DNA of 22,418 bases from CALBPI01 sp039700805 (GCA_039700805.1 JBCAZE010000032.1:1-22418), one strand, 5' to 3'; shown: positions 1 through 7,989, counted from the stretch's first letter. Notes: generated by a model not told the origin, from the sequence alone. Program-made: numbers and translations.

Positions 1-2107
1 CAAGGCGCGCTCGTCCCTCCTCCAAACGCAATAGCGCGCTGAGAGCTTTGTCCGCGTGCAGAAACTCGGGTCGAAATGCGCGATTCACCGTGTCGTACAC
101 GCGTTGTTCCAATGCCTCCAAGTTCAAGGCCAGAAGCGCATCACTCCCTCTCAACTCGTCGTAGAAGTGTTCCATGCATCGATGTAGCAAGATGCCTCGT
201 AGTCGAGCGCTCACGCCATACACCGGCATCTCCAACACACGCAAACGCCAACGATGGAGTAATGTGGCGCTCAATGGACTGACGCTTTGATCGCGCAGCA
301 CACCGTAGCCGCTCACGCGGCGTCTTGTCTCCGGTAATGGCGACAGCATCGCCGGTTCTATCGCAACCCGTCGCTCGCCAATCATGTCTGCCGCGCCACG
401 AAGAATATCCACAGGTCCGCTTTCACCGCTCCTTGTCGAGAGCATCGCTGAAACCCGCAACGGAATCTCTTCTCTCTGCTCAGCCGTTACCACCTCGGTT
501 GATCGGCTGATCGAACTCACTCTTGCTGTGTGATAAGACCAAAAGTCGTAGTGTTTTTCGCTATTGGCGTCTGGCATTCCAACCTGTCTTTGCAATCGAA
601 ACGGTAGCAAGCTCGACGGTGTGGGAGACGGAGGCCATTGCGCATGATCGAATCCAACCAACAGGCATGCATCAAAATGCAGACCAATCGTCTCCAGTGG
701 TCCAGCAATCAGGACGCTGTCATTCGTGGCCTGCGACTGATGCATACTTTGGGACGCGATACGACGAAGCCGCGCGAGTGACTCAGCCATGGTGACATTT
801 TGACTGATGGCATCGCCATCAGCGAGACGATTGAACACTTCGAAAATGGCGTCACGCTGCTGGAATGCGACGGAATCGAGCGTCCCACTCGCCAGCCACC
901 CCGCTTCCTGCAGCGCGTCGCTAAACCGTTCAGACCATACAGACGGATTAGCGCGGGCGTTGCCGTGTTCCGACAATTCAACGGCGGTTGCTAACCAACT
1001 CGGTAACGCCACATCGCCGGCGGAGAGAAATTTGGCAAGTGCTCTTGGTGTCCACAGGCGATCGGGCAAGTCGCGCAGCCTTTCTTCCATCGCAATGTAG
1101 CTCGAACGCTCGCCGAACAGAGACGATCTAAACAATCGAGATACACCAACGAAACGCTGCCCAGTGACGACAAAATCAAGCCAGACGAGTGCGATACTCA
1201 GTGCGGGTGTATCGGAAAGCATCGAGGCGACGGACAAATTGACGTCCCTAAGCACATTCGATTCGATGCCCTGGTAGGCGGGGAATAGACCCTCGCACAC
1301 TAATCTGACAGCAGCATCACTATCGGATGACAGGGTCGGAGATACGATCGCTAAGCGCGCGTCGGGATCCGCATCGCGGGCCGCTCGCGCCCATTGACCT
1401 GCGAAGACATAGGCGGCGCTGTCATCAGCAACAATAGTCTCTCTTGTCTCGGTGACGGCACCGGATGCGCTTGGCGCCCAAACGGTTGCGCCTTCGCCGA
1501 TAGCCGTTACCAAGTCACGCTGTGCCGGCGTCAGATCTGTAAACCCGGCGAATAACACACGTTGTTGCGCTAGCCAATCTCCTGGAGAGGCAGAGAGAAT
1601 ACCTGGCAGTTCCGCCTCAGTAAGAAAACGCTGCTCGCGCTGCCTGTCTCGAAACTTGACGAGACACCTTGCGAGTAACTCGCTGTTCTCGTCGTCGATC
1701 GATGCCGCCAATTGCGCGTCGCTGATCTGCCATTGCTGCATGAGCTCAAAAGCGCGCCTTACCTCCGCAGCGAGCGCACCACTCGCAAAAAATCGTGCCT
1801 CAGATTCACTGAGTAGTTCATTGACGACTTCTGTCATCACCCAGTCGAGCTGGTGACTGGACAACAACCGTTCAGCATCTAAACGACTATGGGTACCCGA
1901 CAGGCAATGACGCCGATAACAGGCTCGCAAGAACGCCGAGTAAGGCATGCTTGGCACGGTTTGAAAGACATCTTCCCCGCGCGCTGCGATATCAACCAGT
2001 TCGTGATCATTGATTGCACGAGCGAGTCGCTGGTTTGCAGTTACGACGAGCGAAAAATCTCCGTTGGAGAGCAGCGCCGCAAGATCGGGCGCCAGCGGAG
2101 AACGCAT
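1..2107 (-). CDS. RecB/AddB-like DNA repair protein (PD-(D/E)XK nuclease family), C-terminus missing
   Basis: Reading the minus strand from the ATG at 2107 gives about 702 codons without a stop up to the window edge, so the gene is 3'-truncated by the window. The N-terminus has a 'LVVTANQRLAR' segment (near residues 20-30), typical of the family annotated as 'probable DNA repair protein' (TIGR03623-like), a distant relative of AddB/RecB inactivated-helicase plus nuclease proteins. Near residues 637-652 is RGILLHRCMEHFYDEL, which resembles the first conserved helix of RecB-type nucleases, with His about 642. The catalytic D...E-x-K part would lie beyond the window. The start codon overlaps the alaA stop by one base (TAATG), so translation is probably coupled. 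The family likely acts on DNA ends; substrate and partners are inferred, not seen. The family call rests on recalled motifs, and the reading frame itself is certain. Confidence 0.8.
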   Translation of the reverse strand, partial: MRSPLAPDLAALLSNGDFSLVVTANQRLARAINDHELVDIAARGEDVFQTVPSMPYSAFLRACYRRHCLSGTHSRLDAERLLSSHQLDWVMTEVVNELLSESEARFFASGALAAEVRRAFELMQQWQISDAQLAASIDDENSELLARCLVKFRDRQREQRFLTEAELPGILSASPGDWLAQQRVLFAGFTDLTPAQRDLVTAIGEGATVWAPSASGAVTETRETIVADDSAAYVFAGQWARAARDADPDARLAIVSPTLSSDSDAAVRLVCEGLFPAYQGIESNVLRDVNLSVASMLSDTPALSIALVWLDFVVTGQRFVGVSRLFRSSLFGERSSYIAMEERLRDLPDRLWTPRALAKFLSAGDVALPSWLATAVELSEHGNARANPSVWSERFSDALQEAGWLASGTLDSVAFQQRDAIFEVFNRLADGDAISQNVTMAESLARLRRIASQSMHQSQATNDSVLIAGPLETIGLHFDACLLVGFDHAQWPPSPTPSSLLPFRLQRQVGMPDANSEKHYDFWSYHTARVSSISRSTEVVTAEQREEIPLRVSAMLSTRSGESGPVDILRGAADMIGERRVAIEPAMLSPLPETRRRVSGYGVLRDQSVSPLSATLLHRWRLRVLEMPVYGVSARLRGILLHRCMEHFYDELRGSDALLALNLEALEQRVYDTVNRAFRPEFLHADKALSALLRLEEGRARL

Positions 2108-3348
2108 TATGAGTGGCCGCCCTCTACGATGACCGGTCGTGCAACGCGCATGGCGGACAGCACCGTTTCAATCTCCTCAAAGACCTGCATTAACTGCGGC
2201 GCCTCTGGGAGCAGCGTAATTCTAAAGTGGGTCTTGTAAGGGGTATTGAAACTGCTACCCGGCGCCAACAGCACCTGCTGCTCTTCGAGTAATTTTAAGG
2301 CAAACACTTCGTCATCGAAGCCCGGAATTTTGTCGTCATCAACACCGATAAAAGCATACATCGAGCCATCTGGTGGGGTTACGCTCAGGAAATCGCTCAC
2401 ACCAACAGCATCCAGTACCGCTTGCCTTGACTCGAACAACCTGCCACTCGGTGCGGTTAACTCGAAAATGCTCTGATAACCGCCGAGCGCGGTTTGCACG
2501 GCCCATTGAGAGGGCACGTTACTACACAGCCTTAGCGCCGCGAGCAGCTCCAGCCCCTCAAGATACTCTTTTGTCTCCGGGCCGTGCCCGCTGATGGAGC
2601 ACCAGCCAACACGATAGCCGCAAGCCCGGTAGACCTTGGATAAGCCACCATAAGTGATACAAACGGCCCCGTCTGCCATGGTCGCCATCGGCACGAACTC
2701 AGCCCCCTCGTACAACATGTGGTCGTAGATCTCATCGGACATGATGACAAGATTGTGACGCCGGGCTAACGCAGCGATCTCGGCCAACAAAGCTCTCGGG
2801 TATACGGCACCCGTAGGATTGTTCGGGTTAATAAGGACAATCGCGCGTGTCTTGTTCGTGACCAGCGATTCGATATGGGCTACATCGGGAATAAATCCAG
2901 CTGAAGGCAAACAGTCGTAATGCACCGGCGTGCCGCCGTTCAGCGTCACTGACGCTGTCCATAACGGATAAGTCGGACTTGGGACCAGCACTTCATCTCC
3001 CGGGTTCAACAACCCGCGCAGTGTCAAATCGATGAGTTCGGACACACCGTTACCGATGAACACTTCATCAACGGTAACGTCCATCACGCCACGACTCTGT
3101 TGCTGCATGACGACGGCCTCGCGGGCTGGAAAAATGCCCTTTTGATGACAATAGGCTTCCGCCGATGGCAGATTTTCTATCATCGCAAGGCGCATTGTCT
3201 CGGGCGTTCGGAAACCAAAGCGGCCCGGATTGCCGATGTTCAAATGAACAATCTCGTGCCCTCGTTTCTCCATCTCATGAGCGCGCTTTGAAAGCGTACC
3301 GCGGATTTCGTACCGAACGTTGTTTAATCGACTGCTAGCTTTTGGCAT
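2107..3348 (-). CDS. alaA: Alanine aminotransferase, AlaA type (PLP, class I/II)
   Basis: A 413-residue fold-type I aminotransferase closely resembling E. coli AlaA (pyruvate + glutamate to alanine + 2-oxoglutarate). Shared blocks include LNIGNPGRFGF (36-46), IGNGVSELI (98-106), VPSPTYPLWTA (122-132), INPNNPTGAVY (173-183), SDEIYD (204-209, PLP-binding Asp205) and GGLSKVYR (234-241, Schiff-base Lys238), then LRLCSNVPSQWAVQTALGGY. The frame extends upstream to a TTG at 3414, but that extension would start inside an intrinsic terminator and has no counterpart in AlaA; the ATG at 3348 begins MPKASSRLNNVRYEIRG, which aligns with the AlaA N-terminus. No strong Shine-Dalgarno precedes it. The stop overlaps the start of the repair gene by one base, so the two are co-transcribed. 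Its upstream region holds a perfect terminator and a structured stretch (see separate entries). Alternative: another aminotransferase of the same subgroup. Confidence 0.9.
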   Translation of the reverse strand: MPKASSRLNNVRYEIRGTLSKRAHEMEKRGHEIVHLNIGNPGRFGFRTPETMRLAMIENLPSAEAYCHQKGIFPAREAVVMQQQSRGVMDVTVDEVFIGNGVSELIDLTLRGLLNPGDEVLVPSPTYPLWTASVTLNGGTPVHYDCLPSAGFIPDVAHIESLVTNKTRAIVLINPNNPTGAVYPRALLAEIAALARRHNLVIMSDEIYDHMLYEGAEFVPMATMADGAVCITYGGLSKVYRACGYRVGWCSISGHGPETKEYLEGLELLAALRLCSNVPSQWAVQTALGGYQSIFELTAPSGRLFESRQAVLDAVGVSDFLSVTPPDGSMYAFIGVDDDKIPGFDDEVFALKLLEEQQVLLAPGSSFNTPYKTHFRITLLPEAPQLMQVFEEIETVLSAMRVARPVIVEGGHS

Positions 3349-3412
3349 CAGAAGTGGGTGCAAATAACTAAGAACCCGCACTCTATCGCGAACTGAGCAA
3401 ACAAGGAATGCC

Positions 3413-3447
3413 AAAAAAAGACCCGGTCAAAATAATTCGACCGGGTC
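3413..3447 (-). terminator. Perfect rho-independent terminator just upstream of alaA
   Basis: Nine-base-pair perfect inverted repeat GACCCGGTC (3420-3428) and GACCGGGTC (3439-3447) with a 10-nt AT-rich loop, followed on the minus strand by seven T (3419-3413). It points the same way as alaA and lies 64 nt before its ATG. It must therefore end a short transcript made from the upstream region or act as an attenuator of alaA. Confidence 0.85.
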
Positions 3448-3618
3448 CGGGTCCGCACGGAGAAGTACGGATGCGTTTCGCACCAACACGGGCAATCGTG
3501 TTAGTGCCAAGTGCCTGTTTCGAGCGGTGCGTCAGGCCATCTTCCGAGCAACATCACCATTGAAAGGTGCGCCAAAATATCTTGCAGTGCAACATTTTGG
3601 TCATCGGAGATAACCGAG
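3420..3618 (-). ncRNA. Hairpin-rich stretch: candidate small RNA or alaA leader (weak 6S-like core)
   Basis: No convincing protein is encoded here. On the minus strand I see successive hairpins: CCAAAAT/ATTTTGG (about 3600-3571) with an inner TTGC/GCAA; CACC/GGTG; GCCTG/CAGGC; a very stable 11-bp stem GCACTAACACG/CGTGTTGGTGC (about 3509-3482); and TCCGTAC/GTGCGGA; then the terminator. A possible promoter, TGGACG-16-TAGGCT with a preceding TG, lies at 3652-3625 and would start the RNA near 3618, giving roughly 205 nt. The order TGGCGC-n-CC...GGTGA...TGCTCGG matches, from memory, the 5' half of E. coli 6S RNA, including a preceding hairpin. I cannot build the long 6S closing stem, however, so identity is open. 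The alternative is a cis-acting alaA leader. Confidence 0.45.
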
Positions 3619-3624
3619 GTGGAG

Positions 3625-3652
3625 AGCCTAGCAGAGCCCCATCCCTCGTCCA
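3625..3652 (-). promoter_or_regulatory. Candidate promoter for the structured RNA
   Basis: Minus strand: TGGACG (3652-3647), 16-nt spacer, TAGGCT (3630-3625), with TG one base before the -10 (extended -10) and a C-rich stretch after it, as in stable-RNA promoters. Each box is a 3-4 of 6 match, so this is a weak call made mainly because a terminated structured transcript follows. Confidence 0.3.
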
Positions 3653-3663
3653 CCCTAGTTAAC

Positions 3664-3735
3664 GCGATGTTCTAATATTAAACATTAGATATCGAACATT
3701 ATTATTTGTTTTATATATATTTCTTCGAGAGAATT
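3664..3735. other. AT-rich intergenic segment with nested inverted repeats
   Basis: This stretch is markedly richer in A+T than everything around it. It contains TCTAAT...ATTAGA (3671-3689) nested in ATGTTC...GAACAT (about 3667-3699, imperfectly spaced), then an ATATATAT run (about 3713-3720). It lies between the start of the candidate RNA (minus) and etfB (plus). The form suits a regulator or IHF-type binding region, but no specific protein can be named. A 96-codon minus-strand reading frame across it looks like chance. Confidence 0.35.
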
Positions 3736-3836
3736 TATTTTCACATGTACCCCGATAATCACGATTTCGTTCAGCGATATACAGTATTGGCTGCGCCGTT
3801 ATCTGTTGCAAATGGCGTAAAACGGGAGCGGTCCAC

Positions 3837-3865
3837 TTGTCTGGCCACACCCGCTCCGCCACAAT
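3837..3865 (+). promoter_or_regulatory. Weak candidate promoter for etfBA
   Basis: TTGTCT (3837-3842), 17-nt spacer, CACAAT (3860-3865): 4 of 6 at each box, about 100 nt before the etfB start. The rest of 3736-3954 holds nothing else I can support. Confidence 0.25.
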
Positions 3866-3966
3866 AGCGCGCCGGCCACGACAACGTTCACATAGAACTG
3901 TATCAATCGTGGCAAATTGAGTTGAATCTAAGGCCTGTTGATCAAGCACAGGCTAGGAGAAGGTCA

Positions 3967-4716
3967 TTGGACAAGATTATCGTAGGTCTGAAACGCGTCG
4001 TTGACTACAACGTTCGCATACGCGTTAAAGGTGATGGCAGCGGCGTCGAGACAGATGGCGTGAAAATGTCGATCAACCCGTTTGATGAAATTGCGCTGGA
4101 AGAAGCACTGCGTATCCGCGAACGGGGCGATGCGAGTGAAGTCATCGTCGTCTCCATCGGCGCTTCCGATGCACAGCAGCAACTACGCACTGGCCTAGCG
4201 ATGGGCGCTGACCGCGCCATCCTGCTCGAGTCCGACACCGTAGTCGACCCACTCGCCGCAGCGAAGGCGATGCTCGCTATTATCGAGCAAGAGCAACCTG
4301 GTTTGGTCATTCTTGGTAAACAAGCGATCGATAACGATAACAACCAAACCGGTCAAATGTTGGCTGCTCTATGGAATCGTCCACAAGCCACTTTCGCCTC
4401 AGAGGTTATCTTGGACGGCGATACGGCAAAAGTGACGCGTGAGGTCGATGCCGGCCTTGAGACCATCGAAGTCGACCTGCCCGCCGTCATCACCGTTGAT
4501 TTACGTCTCAACGAACCGCGCTACGTCAAGTTGCCGGACATTATGAAGGCGAAGAAAAAGCCGCTCGACACCAAAGCTTTCTCTGAGTTGGGTGTTGCTA
4601 CCGACGATGCATTCTCCGTCGGTTTGTACGAGCCGCCCGCGCAGCGAAGCAAGGGCATCATGGTCGAAGACGCGGCAGGACTCGTTGCCGCACTGAAAGA
4701 AAAAGGACTCGTGTAA
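3967..4716 (+). CDS. etfB: Electron transfer flavoprotein beta subunit
   Basis: A 249-residue EtfB. With EtfA it forms the soluble FAD/AMP heterodimer that carries electrons from acyl-CoA dehydrogenases to ETF-ubiquinone oxidoreductase. Family features: N-terminal IIVGLKRVVDYNVRIRVK, the block VKMSINPFDEIALEEALRIRE, the nucleotide-region LRTGLAMGADRAILLE, LGKQAIDNDNNQTGQMLAALW, and the C-terminal VTVDLRLNEPRYVKLPDIMKAKKKPLD. I chose the TTG at 3967: AGGAGAAGG (3955-3963) sits just before it, and EtfB proteins begin at this point. A frame extension to another TTG at 3922 adds 15 residues unlike the family. The stop TAA shares its last base with the etfA ATG, so the two are translationally coupled. 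Two acyl-CoA dehydrogenases in this window are plausible electron donors. Confidence 0.95.
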   Translation: MDKIIVGLKRVVDYNVRIRVKGDGSGVETDGVKMSINPFDEIALEEALRIRERGDASEVIVVSIGASDAQQQLRTGLAMGADRAILLESDTVVDPLAAAKAMLAIIEQEQPGLVILGKQAIDNDNNQTGQMLAALWNRPQATFASEVILDGDTAKVTREVDAGLETIEVDLPAVITVDLRLNEPRYVKLPDIMKAKKKPLDTKAFSELGVATDDAFSVGLYEPPAQRSKGIMVEDAAGLVAALKEKGLV

Positions 4717-5660
4717 TGGCGAACATTCTCATTATTGGCGAACAAACAGACAACGCGTTAAACGCCGCAGTTGCCAAATGCGTCACCTGTGCTCGTGACA
4801 TTGACGGCGCCGAAATCCACGTTTTACTTCTGGGCAGCAGCATCGATCAAGCCGCCGCCACGGCAGCGAGCATAGAAGGTGTTGCGAAAGTGCTGACCAT
4901 CGATGCGGCGCACAATGCAAACCCGCTCGCGGCCGTCTACGCACCACAAATCGCAGAGGTCGCAGGTGGCTATGACTACGTGTTTGGTCCCTCTACAACA
5001 TTCGGGAAAGACCTTGTACCGCGGGTTGCAGCGCTGCTGGATGTCAACCAACTATCAGATATTATGGAAGTGGTTGATGCCCGCACCTTCAAACGGCCCA
5101 TTTACGCAGGCAACGCCATCACAACGGTAACGGTGAAGGATGGTTACAAAGTCCTAGCAACTGTTCGCGCAGCGTCTTATCGTGCATCAGGCGAGCAAGC
5201 GGCTGCACCGATTGAAGCTGTGAGCACGGGGGCTGAGATCCCTGCACATTCGCGTTTCGTTTCTGTACAGACGGGCGCTTCAGATCGGCCTGATCTGCAA
5301 ACAGCTGCAAAAGTCGTTTCAGGCGGTCGTGCACTGGGTAGTGAAGAAGCATTCAAAATCATCTACGACTTCGCTGACAAGTTGGGTGCGGGCGTTGGTG
5401 CATCACGTGCCGCTGTCGATGCTGGCTACGTCCCGAATGAGCTGCAGGTGGGTCAAACAGGCAAAATTATCGCTCCCGAGTTGTATGTCGCCATCGGCAT
5501 TTCTGGTGCGATTCAGCACTTAACGGGCATCAAGGACGCCGGCACGATCGTCGCGATCAACAAAGATGAAGATGCGCCAATTTTCGAAGTCGCGGATATC
5601 GGACTGGTCGGTGATCTGTTCAAAGTGATTCCAGAAATTGAGGCTGCACTCGGCGCTTAA
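4716..5660 (+). CDS. etfA: Electron transfer flavoprotein alpha subunit
   Basis: A 314-residue EtfA, normal length. The N-terminal domain (1-190) is the Rossmann-like part shared with EtfB. The C-terminal FAD domain starts around DLQTAAKVVSGGRALGSEE and contains GASRAAVDAGYV and QVGQTGKIIAPELYVAIGIS followed by GAIQH, the EtfA signature, and ends with INKDEDAPIFEVADIGLVGDLF. These residues bind the FAD that accepts single electrons from acyl-CoA dehydrogenases. An AAAAAGGA Shine-Dalgarno lies within the end of etfB, and the ATG overlaps the etfB stop by one base. A strong terminator follows 20 nt after the stop, so etfBA is a two-gene operon. Confidence 0.96.
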   Translation: MANILIIGEQTDNALNAAVAKCVTCARDIDGAEIHVLLLGSSIDQAAATAASIEGVAKVLTIDAAHNANPLAAVYAPQIAEVAGGYDYVFGPSTTFGKDLVPRVAALLDVNQLSDIMEVVDARTFKRPIYAGNAITTVTVKDGYKVLATVRAASYRASGEQAAAPIEAVSTGAEIPAHSRFVSVQTGASDRPDLQTAAKVVSGGRALGSEEAFKIIYDFADKLGAGVGASRAAVDAGYVPNELQVGQTGKIIAPELYVAIGISGAIQHLTGIKDAGTIVAINKDEDAPIFEVADIGLVGDLFKVIPEIEAALGA

Positions 5661-5681
5661 GCGACACGGTCAACAGAGACT

Positions 5682-5713
5682 AAAAAAGGCGCTACAGAAG
5701 TAGCGCCTTTTTT
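5682..5713. terminator. Bidirectional terminator between etfA and the membrane-protein gene
   Basis: Six A (5682-5687), GGCGCTAC (5688-5695), loop AGAA, GTAGCGCC (5700-5707), six T (5708-5713). The A and T tracts on both sides let it end etfBA (plus) and the converging minus-strand cluster whose last stop codon is at 5726. Confidence 0.92.
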
Positions 5714-5725
5714 GTTGGGGAGTCA

Positions 5726-6385
5726 TTACAGCTGGATTGCCAAGACAACGCTCGTAATGAGCAAACAGCTATTGGCGACGACAAATGGCCGAAAACGTCG
5801 CAGCAACCGTTTCAATGTCGCCTCTCGCGTTGGGTGAGACCCGTGGCCGACAATATGCTCACCCACAATCAGTGCACCGCGAAGATAAGCTCGCGATGCT
5901 ACGAAAAAGCCAAACATGATGGAGAGTGTTAAAGCGCCGAGTGCAGCGGGTGTCAGTGCCTCCTCCGGCACGCGACGAATGGCAACTACGGCAATGAGCA
6001 TCAACACAATCGCTATGAGCATCGCACCATAATTCTCAGCACGACGAAGCTGCTTCCGACCCGGTAGGTCACGGAACGTCAGTGTCAAACTGACCAATAC
6101 CAGGTATGCCAAACCGAAACAGACCAGTCCCAGTTTCAGGGCAAGCGGATTAATCCATGGAAACCAGTCGTAGTGTGTGAAGACCAGCCCACCCGATACC
6201 AGCATTAACGTTAAACACACCAGCATGACACTGTTCGTCAGACGTAACCGTTGAATAAGAGACTGCCGTCTCGCAGCGGGCAATTGATAGCGGGAAACAG
6301 TGACAGAATCTGACAACATCAAAACAGCCGTCGTCGTAAAAACGACAGCGGCTGAGACGCCCAACAGGTAAAACAACTGATCCAT
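5726..6385 (-). CDS. Polytopic membrane protein of unknown function
   Basis: A 219-residue protein that I do not recognise. It has about six hydrophobic segments: near 5-25, 52-70 (VMLVCLTLMLVSGGLVF), 82-105, 120-140 (AMLIAIVLMLIAVVAI), 148-168 and 198-218. Short basic loops lie between them, for example RRQSLIQRLRL and the longer KRLLRRFRPF before the last helix. This predicts an inner-membrane protein. There is a His-containing stretch, GEHIVGHGSH, near residue 175, but no recognisable catalytic motif. It starts 32 nt after the peroxiredoxin stop on the same strand, so it is probably the last gene of an HMG-CoA lyase-peroxiredoxin-membrane protein unit. The start ATG at 6385 lacks an obvious Shine-Dalgarno. 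Function cannot be given. Confidence 0.8.
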   Translation of the reverse strand: MDQLFYLLGVSAAVVFTTTAVLMLSDSVTVSRYQLPAARRQSLIQRLRLTNSVMLVCLTLMLVSGGLVFTHYDWFPWINPLALKLGLVCFGLAYLVLVSLTLTFRDLPGRKQLRRAENYGAMLIAIVLMLIAVVAIRRVPEEALTPAALGALTLSIMFGFFVASRAYLRGALIVGEHIVGHGSHPTREATLKRLLRRFRPFVVANSCLLITSVVLAIQL

Positions 6386-6417
6386 CGAAGTAGGACGCGT
6401 TGATGACTCGGCTGTGG

Positions 6418-6900
6418 TTAGAGAAGCTCGAGTACCGCCTCTGCGGCACTGACCTTAAACTCTCCTGGCCCTTCAACCGCTACATGCGTGGCCTTGCCAT
6501 CATCAACAACGATCGCAAAGCGCTGTCCTCGAATGCCCATGCCAAAACCGCGACCATCCATTTCAAGACCCAGTGCTTTCGAATAGTCACCATTGCCGTC
6601 AGCCAGCATCACGACTTTATCCTCAACACTGCGATCCTTGCCCCACGCACTCATGACGAATACATCATTGACCGCCATACAAGCAACGGTATCGACGCCT
6701 TTTTCAACGAAAGCGGCAGCATGATCGACATAGCCGGGCAAATGATTCATTGAACAAGTGGGCGTGTACGCACCTGGAACCGAGAATAAGACAACACGTT
6801 TGCCACCAAACAACTCATCCGTGGTGATCTGACCCGGACCGTTCTCTGTCATCACACCAAAATGCCCTTCGGGCATCATATCGCCTGTCTTGATTGTCAT
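6418..6900 (-). CDS. Peroxiredoxin, Prx5 type
   Basis: A 160-residue thiol peroxidase of the Prx5 subfamily, which reduces hydrogen peroxide and organic hydroperoxides in the cytoplasm. The active-site block is VLFSVPGAYTPTCSMNHLPGY, with peroxidatic Cys49 in the PxxxTxxC signature. A second cysteine, Cys74 (VACMAVND), is in the usual place but not clearly a resolving residue. The WGKD and GRGFGMGIRGQRFAIVVDDG blocks are typical of this subfamily, and no glutaredoxin domain is fused. I chose ATG at 6900 because AGGAGA lies just before it and the protein then begins MTIKTGDMMPE, as in relatives; a 15-residue upstream extension is unsupported. It lies 84 nt after the HMG-CoA lyase gene on the same strand. 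Confidence 0.93.
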   Translation of the reverse strand: MTIKTGDMMPEGHFGVMTENGPGQITTDELFGGKRVVLFSVPGAYTPTCSMNHLPGYVDHAAAFVEKGVDTVACMAVNDVFVMSAWGKDRSVEDKVVMLADGNGDYSKALGLEMDGRGFGMGIRGQRFAIVVDDGKATHVAVEGPGEFKVSAAEAVLELL

Positions 6901-6984
6901 CGTCTGTTCTCCTGTCACAAAAAATACAGTCGTGCCCACATACACACGACGCGTTAAAAAAACGGGATAGTGAGCGCGCCGAGA

Positions 6985-7911
6985 CTATACGGCAGTCAGT
7001 CCGGACGCTCCGGGAAAGTCCCCTGCTTTGGGCAGCATTGCCGGTACATCATGTTCCAGCACATCAGCTAACCATCCGCTGATGCTGATCAACGCATCCA
7101 GAGATACTCCTGTCGCCACACCGGAGCGCTCCAGCATGTAAACCAAATCATCGGTCGGAATGTTGCCAGTCGCTGCCGGCGCAAACGGGCAACCGCCGAT
7201 CCCCCCGATACTCGAATCAAGCGCGGCGACACCGGCTTGTATAGCGGCCATCGCGTTTGCCATCCCGGTGTTTCGCGTGTTGTGAAAATGACATCGCAAT
7301 GGCGTTTCGGGCGCAACCCGTCGCACCGCCGATACCAGCGACGTGACCTGGGTCGGCACGCCAACACCAATACTATCTGCCAGTGCGATCTCGCACGGCT
7401 CCGCAGCCATCACCGCTTCGGCGACCTCGATGACGCGTTGCGCTGGCACTTCCCCTTCAAAAGGACACCCGAAAGCCGCTGAAAGCGTCACCGCTACCTT
7501 AATGTTCGCCTCACGCGCCTGTGCCGCGATTCGCTTGAAGTCATCGATGGATTGGGCGGTAGGTACCCCTTGGTTACGTTGGTTATAAGTATCCGTCACA
7601 ACCACCGGCATGGTGATCTCATCGACGCGCGCCTCCCGCGCCCTATCAAAGCCACGTTGGTTGAGAATCAGGCCGATGTACGACACATCATCCATCTTCG
7701 GCAAAAGCGCCATCAGCGCTTCGGCATCGGCCATTTGCGGCACACGCTTGGGATGCACAAAACTGGTTACTTCGATTCGTCGAACGCCCGCGTCGATAGC
7801 GCGTGCGATCAATGCTGCCTTCTGTTCGGTCGGCAAAATCGTTGTCTCGGACTGCAATCCATCGCGTGGACTCACCTCAACAATTTGGACGGAATTCGCT
7901 CGCTCGCTCAT
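6985..7911 (-). CDS. Hydroxymethylglutaryl-CoA lyase family protein
   Basis: A 308-residue DRE-TIM metallolyase. HMG-CoA lyase splits HMG-CoA into acetyl-CoA and acetoacetate at the end of leucine breakdown. Motifs: VSPRDGLQ with Arg16-Asp17 (catalytic Arg and metal-binding Asp), EVTSFVHPKRVPQMADAE (47-64), CHFHNT with metal-binding His208 and His210, and GGIGGCPFAPAATGNIPTDDLVYML (236-260) with the flexible-loop Cys241. The HFHNTRNTG variant replaces the HxHDTYGQ of the animal enzyme and is common in bacterial members, some of which use other acyl-CoAs such as citramalyl-CoA; the exact substrate is therefore an inference. A neighbouring acyl-CoA dehydrogenase gene is divergent, and a peroxiredoxin follows. 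I see no carboxylase or CoA-transferase genes of the leucine pathway within the window. Confidence 0.88.
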   Translation of the reverse strand: MSERANSVQIVEVSPRDGLQSETTILPTEQKAALIARAIDAGVRRIEVTSFVHPKRVPQMADAEALMALLPKMDDVSYIGLILNQRGFDRAREARVDEITMPVVVTDTYNQRNQGVPTAQSIDDFKRIAAQAREANIKVAVTLSAAFGCPFEGEVPAQRVIEVAEAVMAAEPCEIALADSIGVGVPTQVTSLVSAVRRVAPETPLRCHFHNTRNTGMANAMAAIQAGVAALDSSIGGIGGCPFAPAATGNIPTDDLVYMLERSGVATGVSLDALISISGWLADVLEHDVPAMLPKAGDFPGASGLTAV

Positions 7912-7989
7912 GGCGCAAGGTTATCAAAAATGTGCGTCAACTTGTGATCAACGACATCAATCAAAGTCATCGCGAAGGCGTTTGCTGCA

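Noticed and set aside
3349..3414. TTG-initiated extension of alaA by 22 residues
   Set aside because: The start falls within the terminator T tract and the added residues have no counterpart in AlaA proteins.
3751..3900. LexA-like and GTTC-N5-GAAC palindromes near etfB (CTGTATAT at about 3775-3785; 3886-3898)
   Set aside because: The first lacks the ACAG half, and the second is a short palindrome expected by chance; resemblance to the 52-bp repeat core is probably accidental.
3659..3949. 96-codon minus-strand frame upstream of etfB
   Set aside because: It crosses the AT-rich island, has no Shine-Dalgarno I can see, no recognisable sequence and a low-complexity AT-driven end; it looks like a chance frame.
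4005..5362. Antisense and alternative-frame reading frames across etfBA and other genes
   Set aside because: They lie opposite or out of frame with strongly conserved genes and have no family resemblance.
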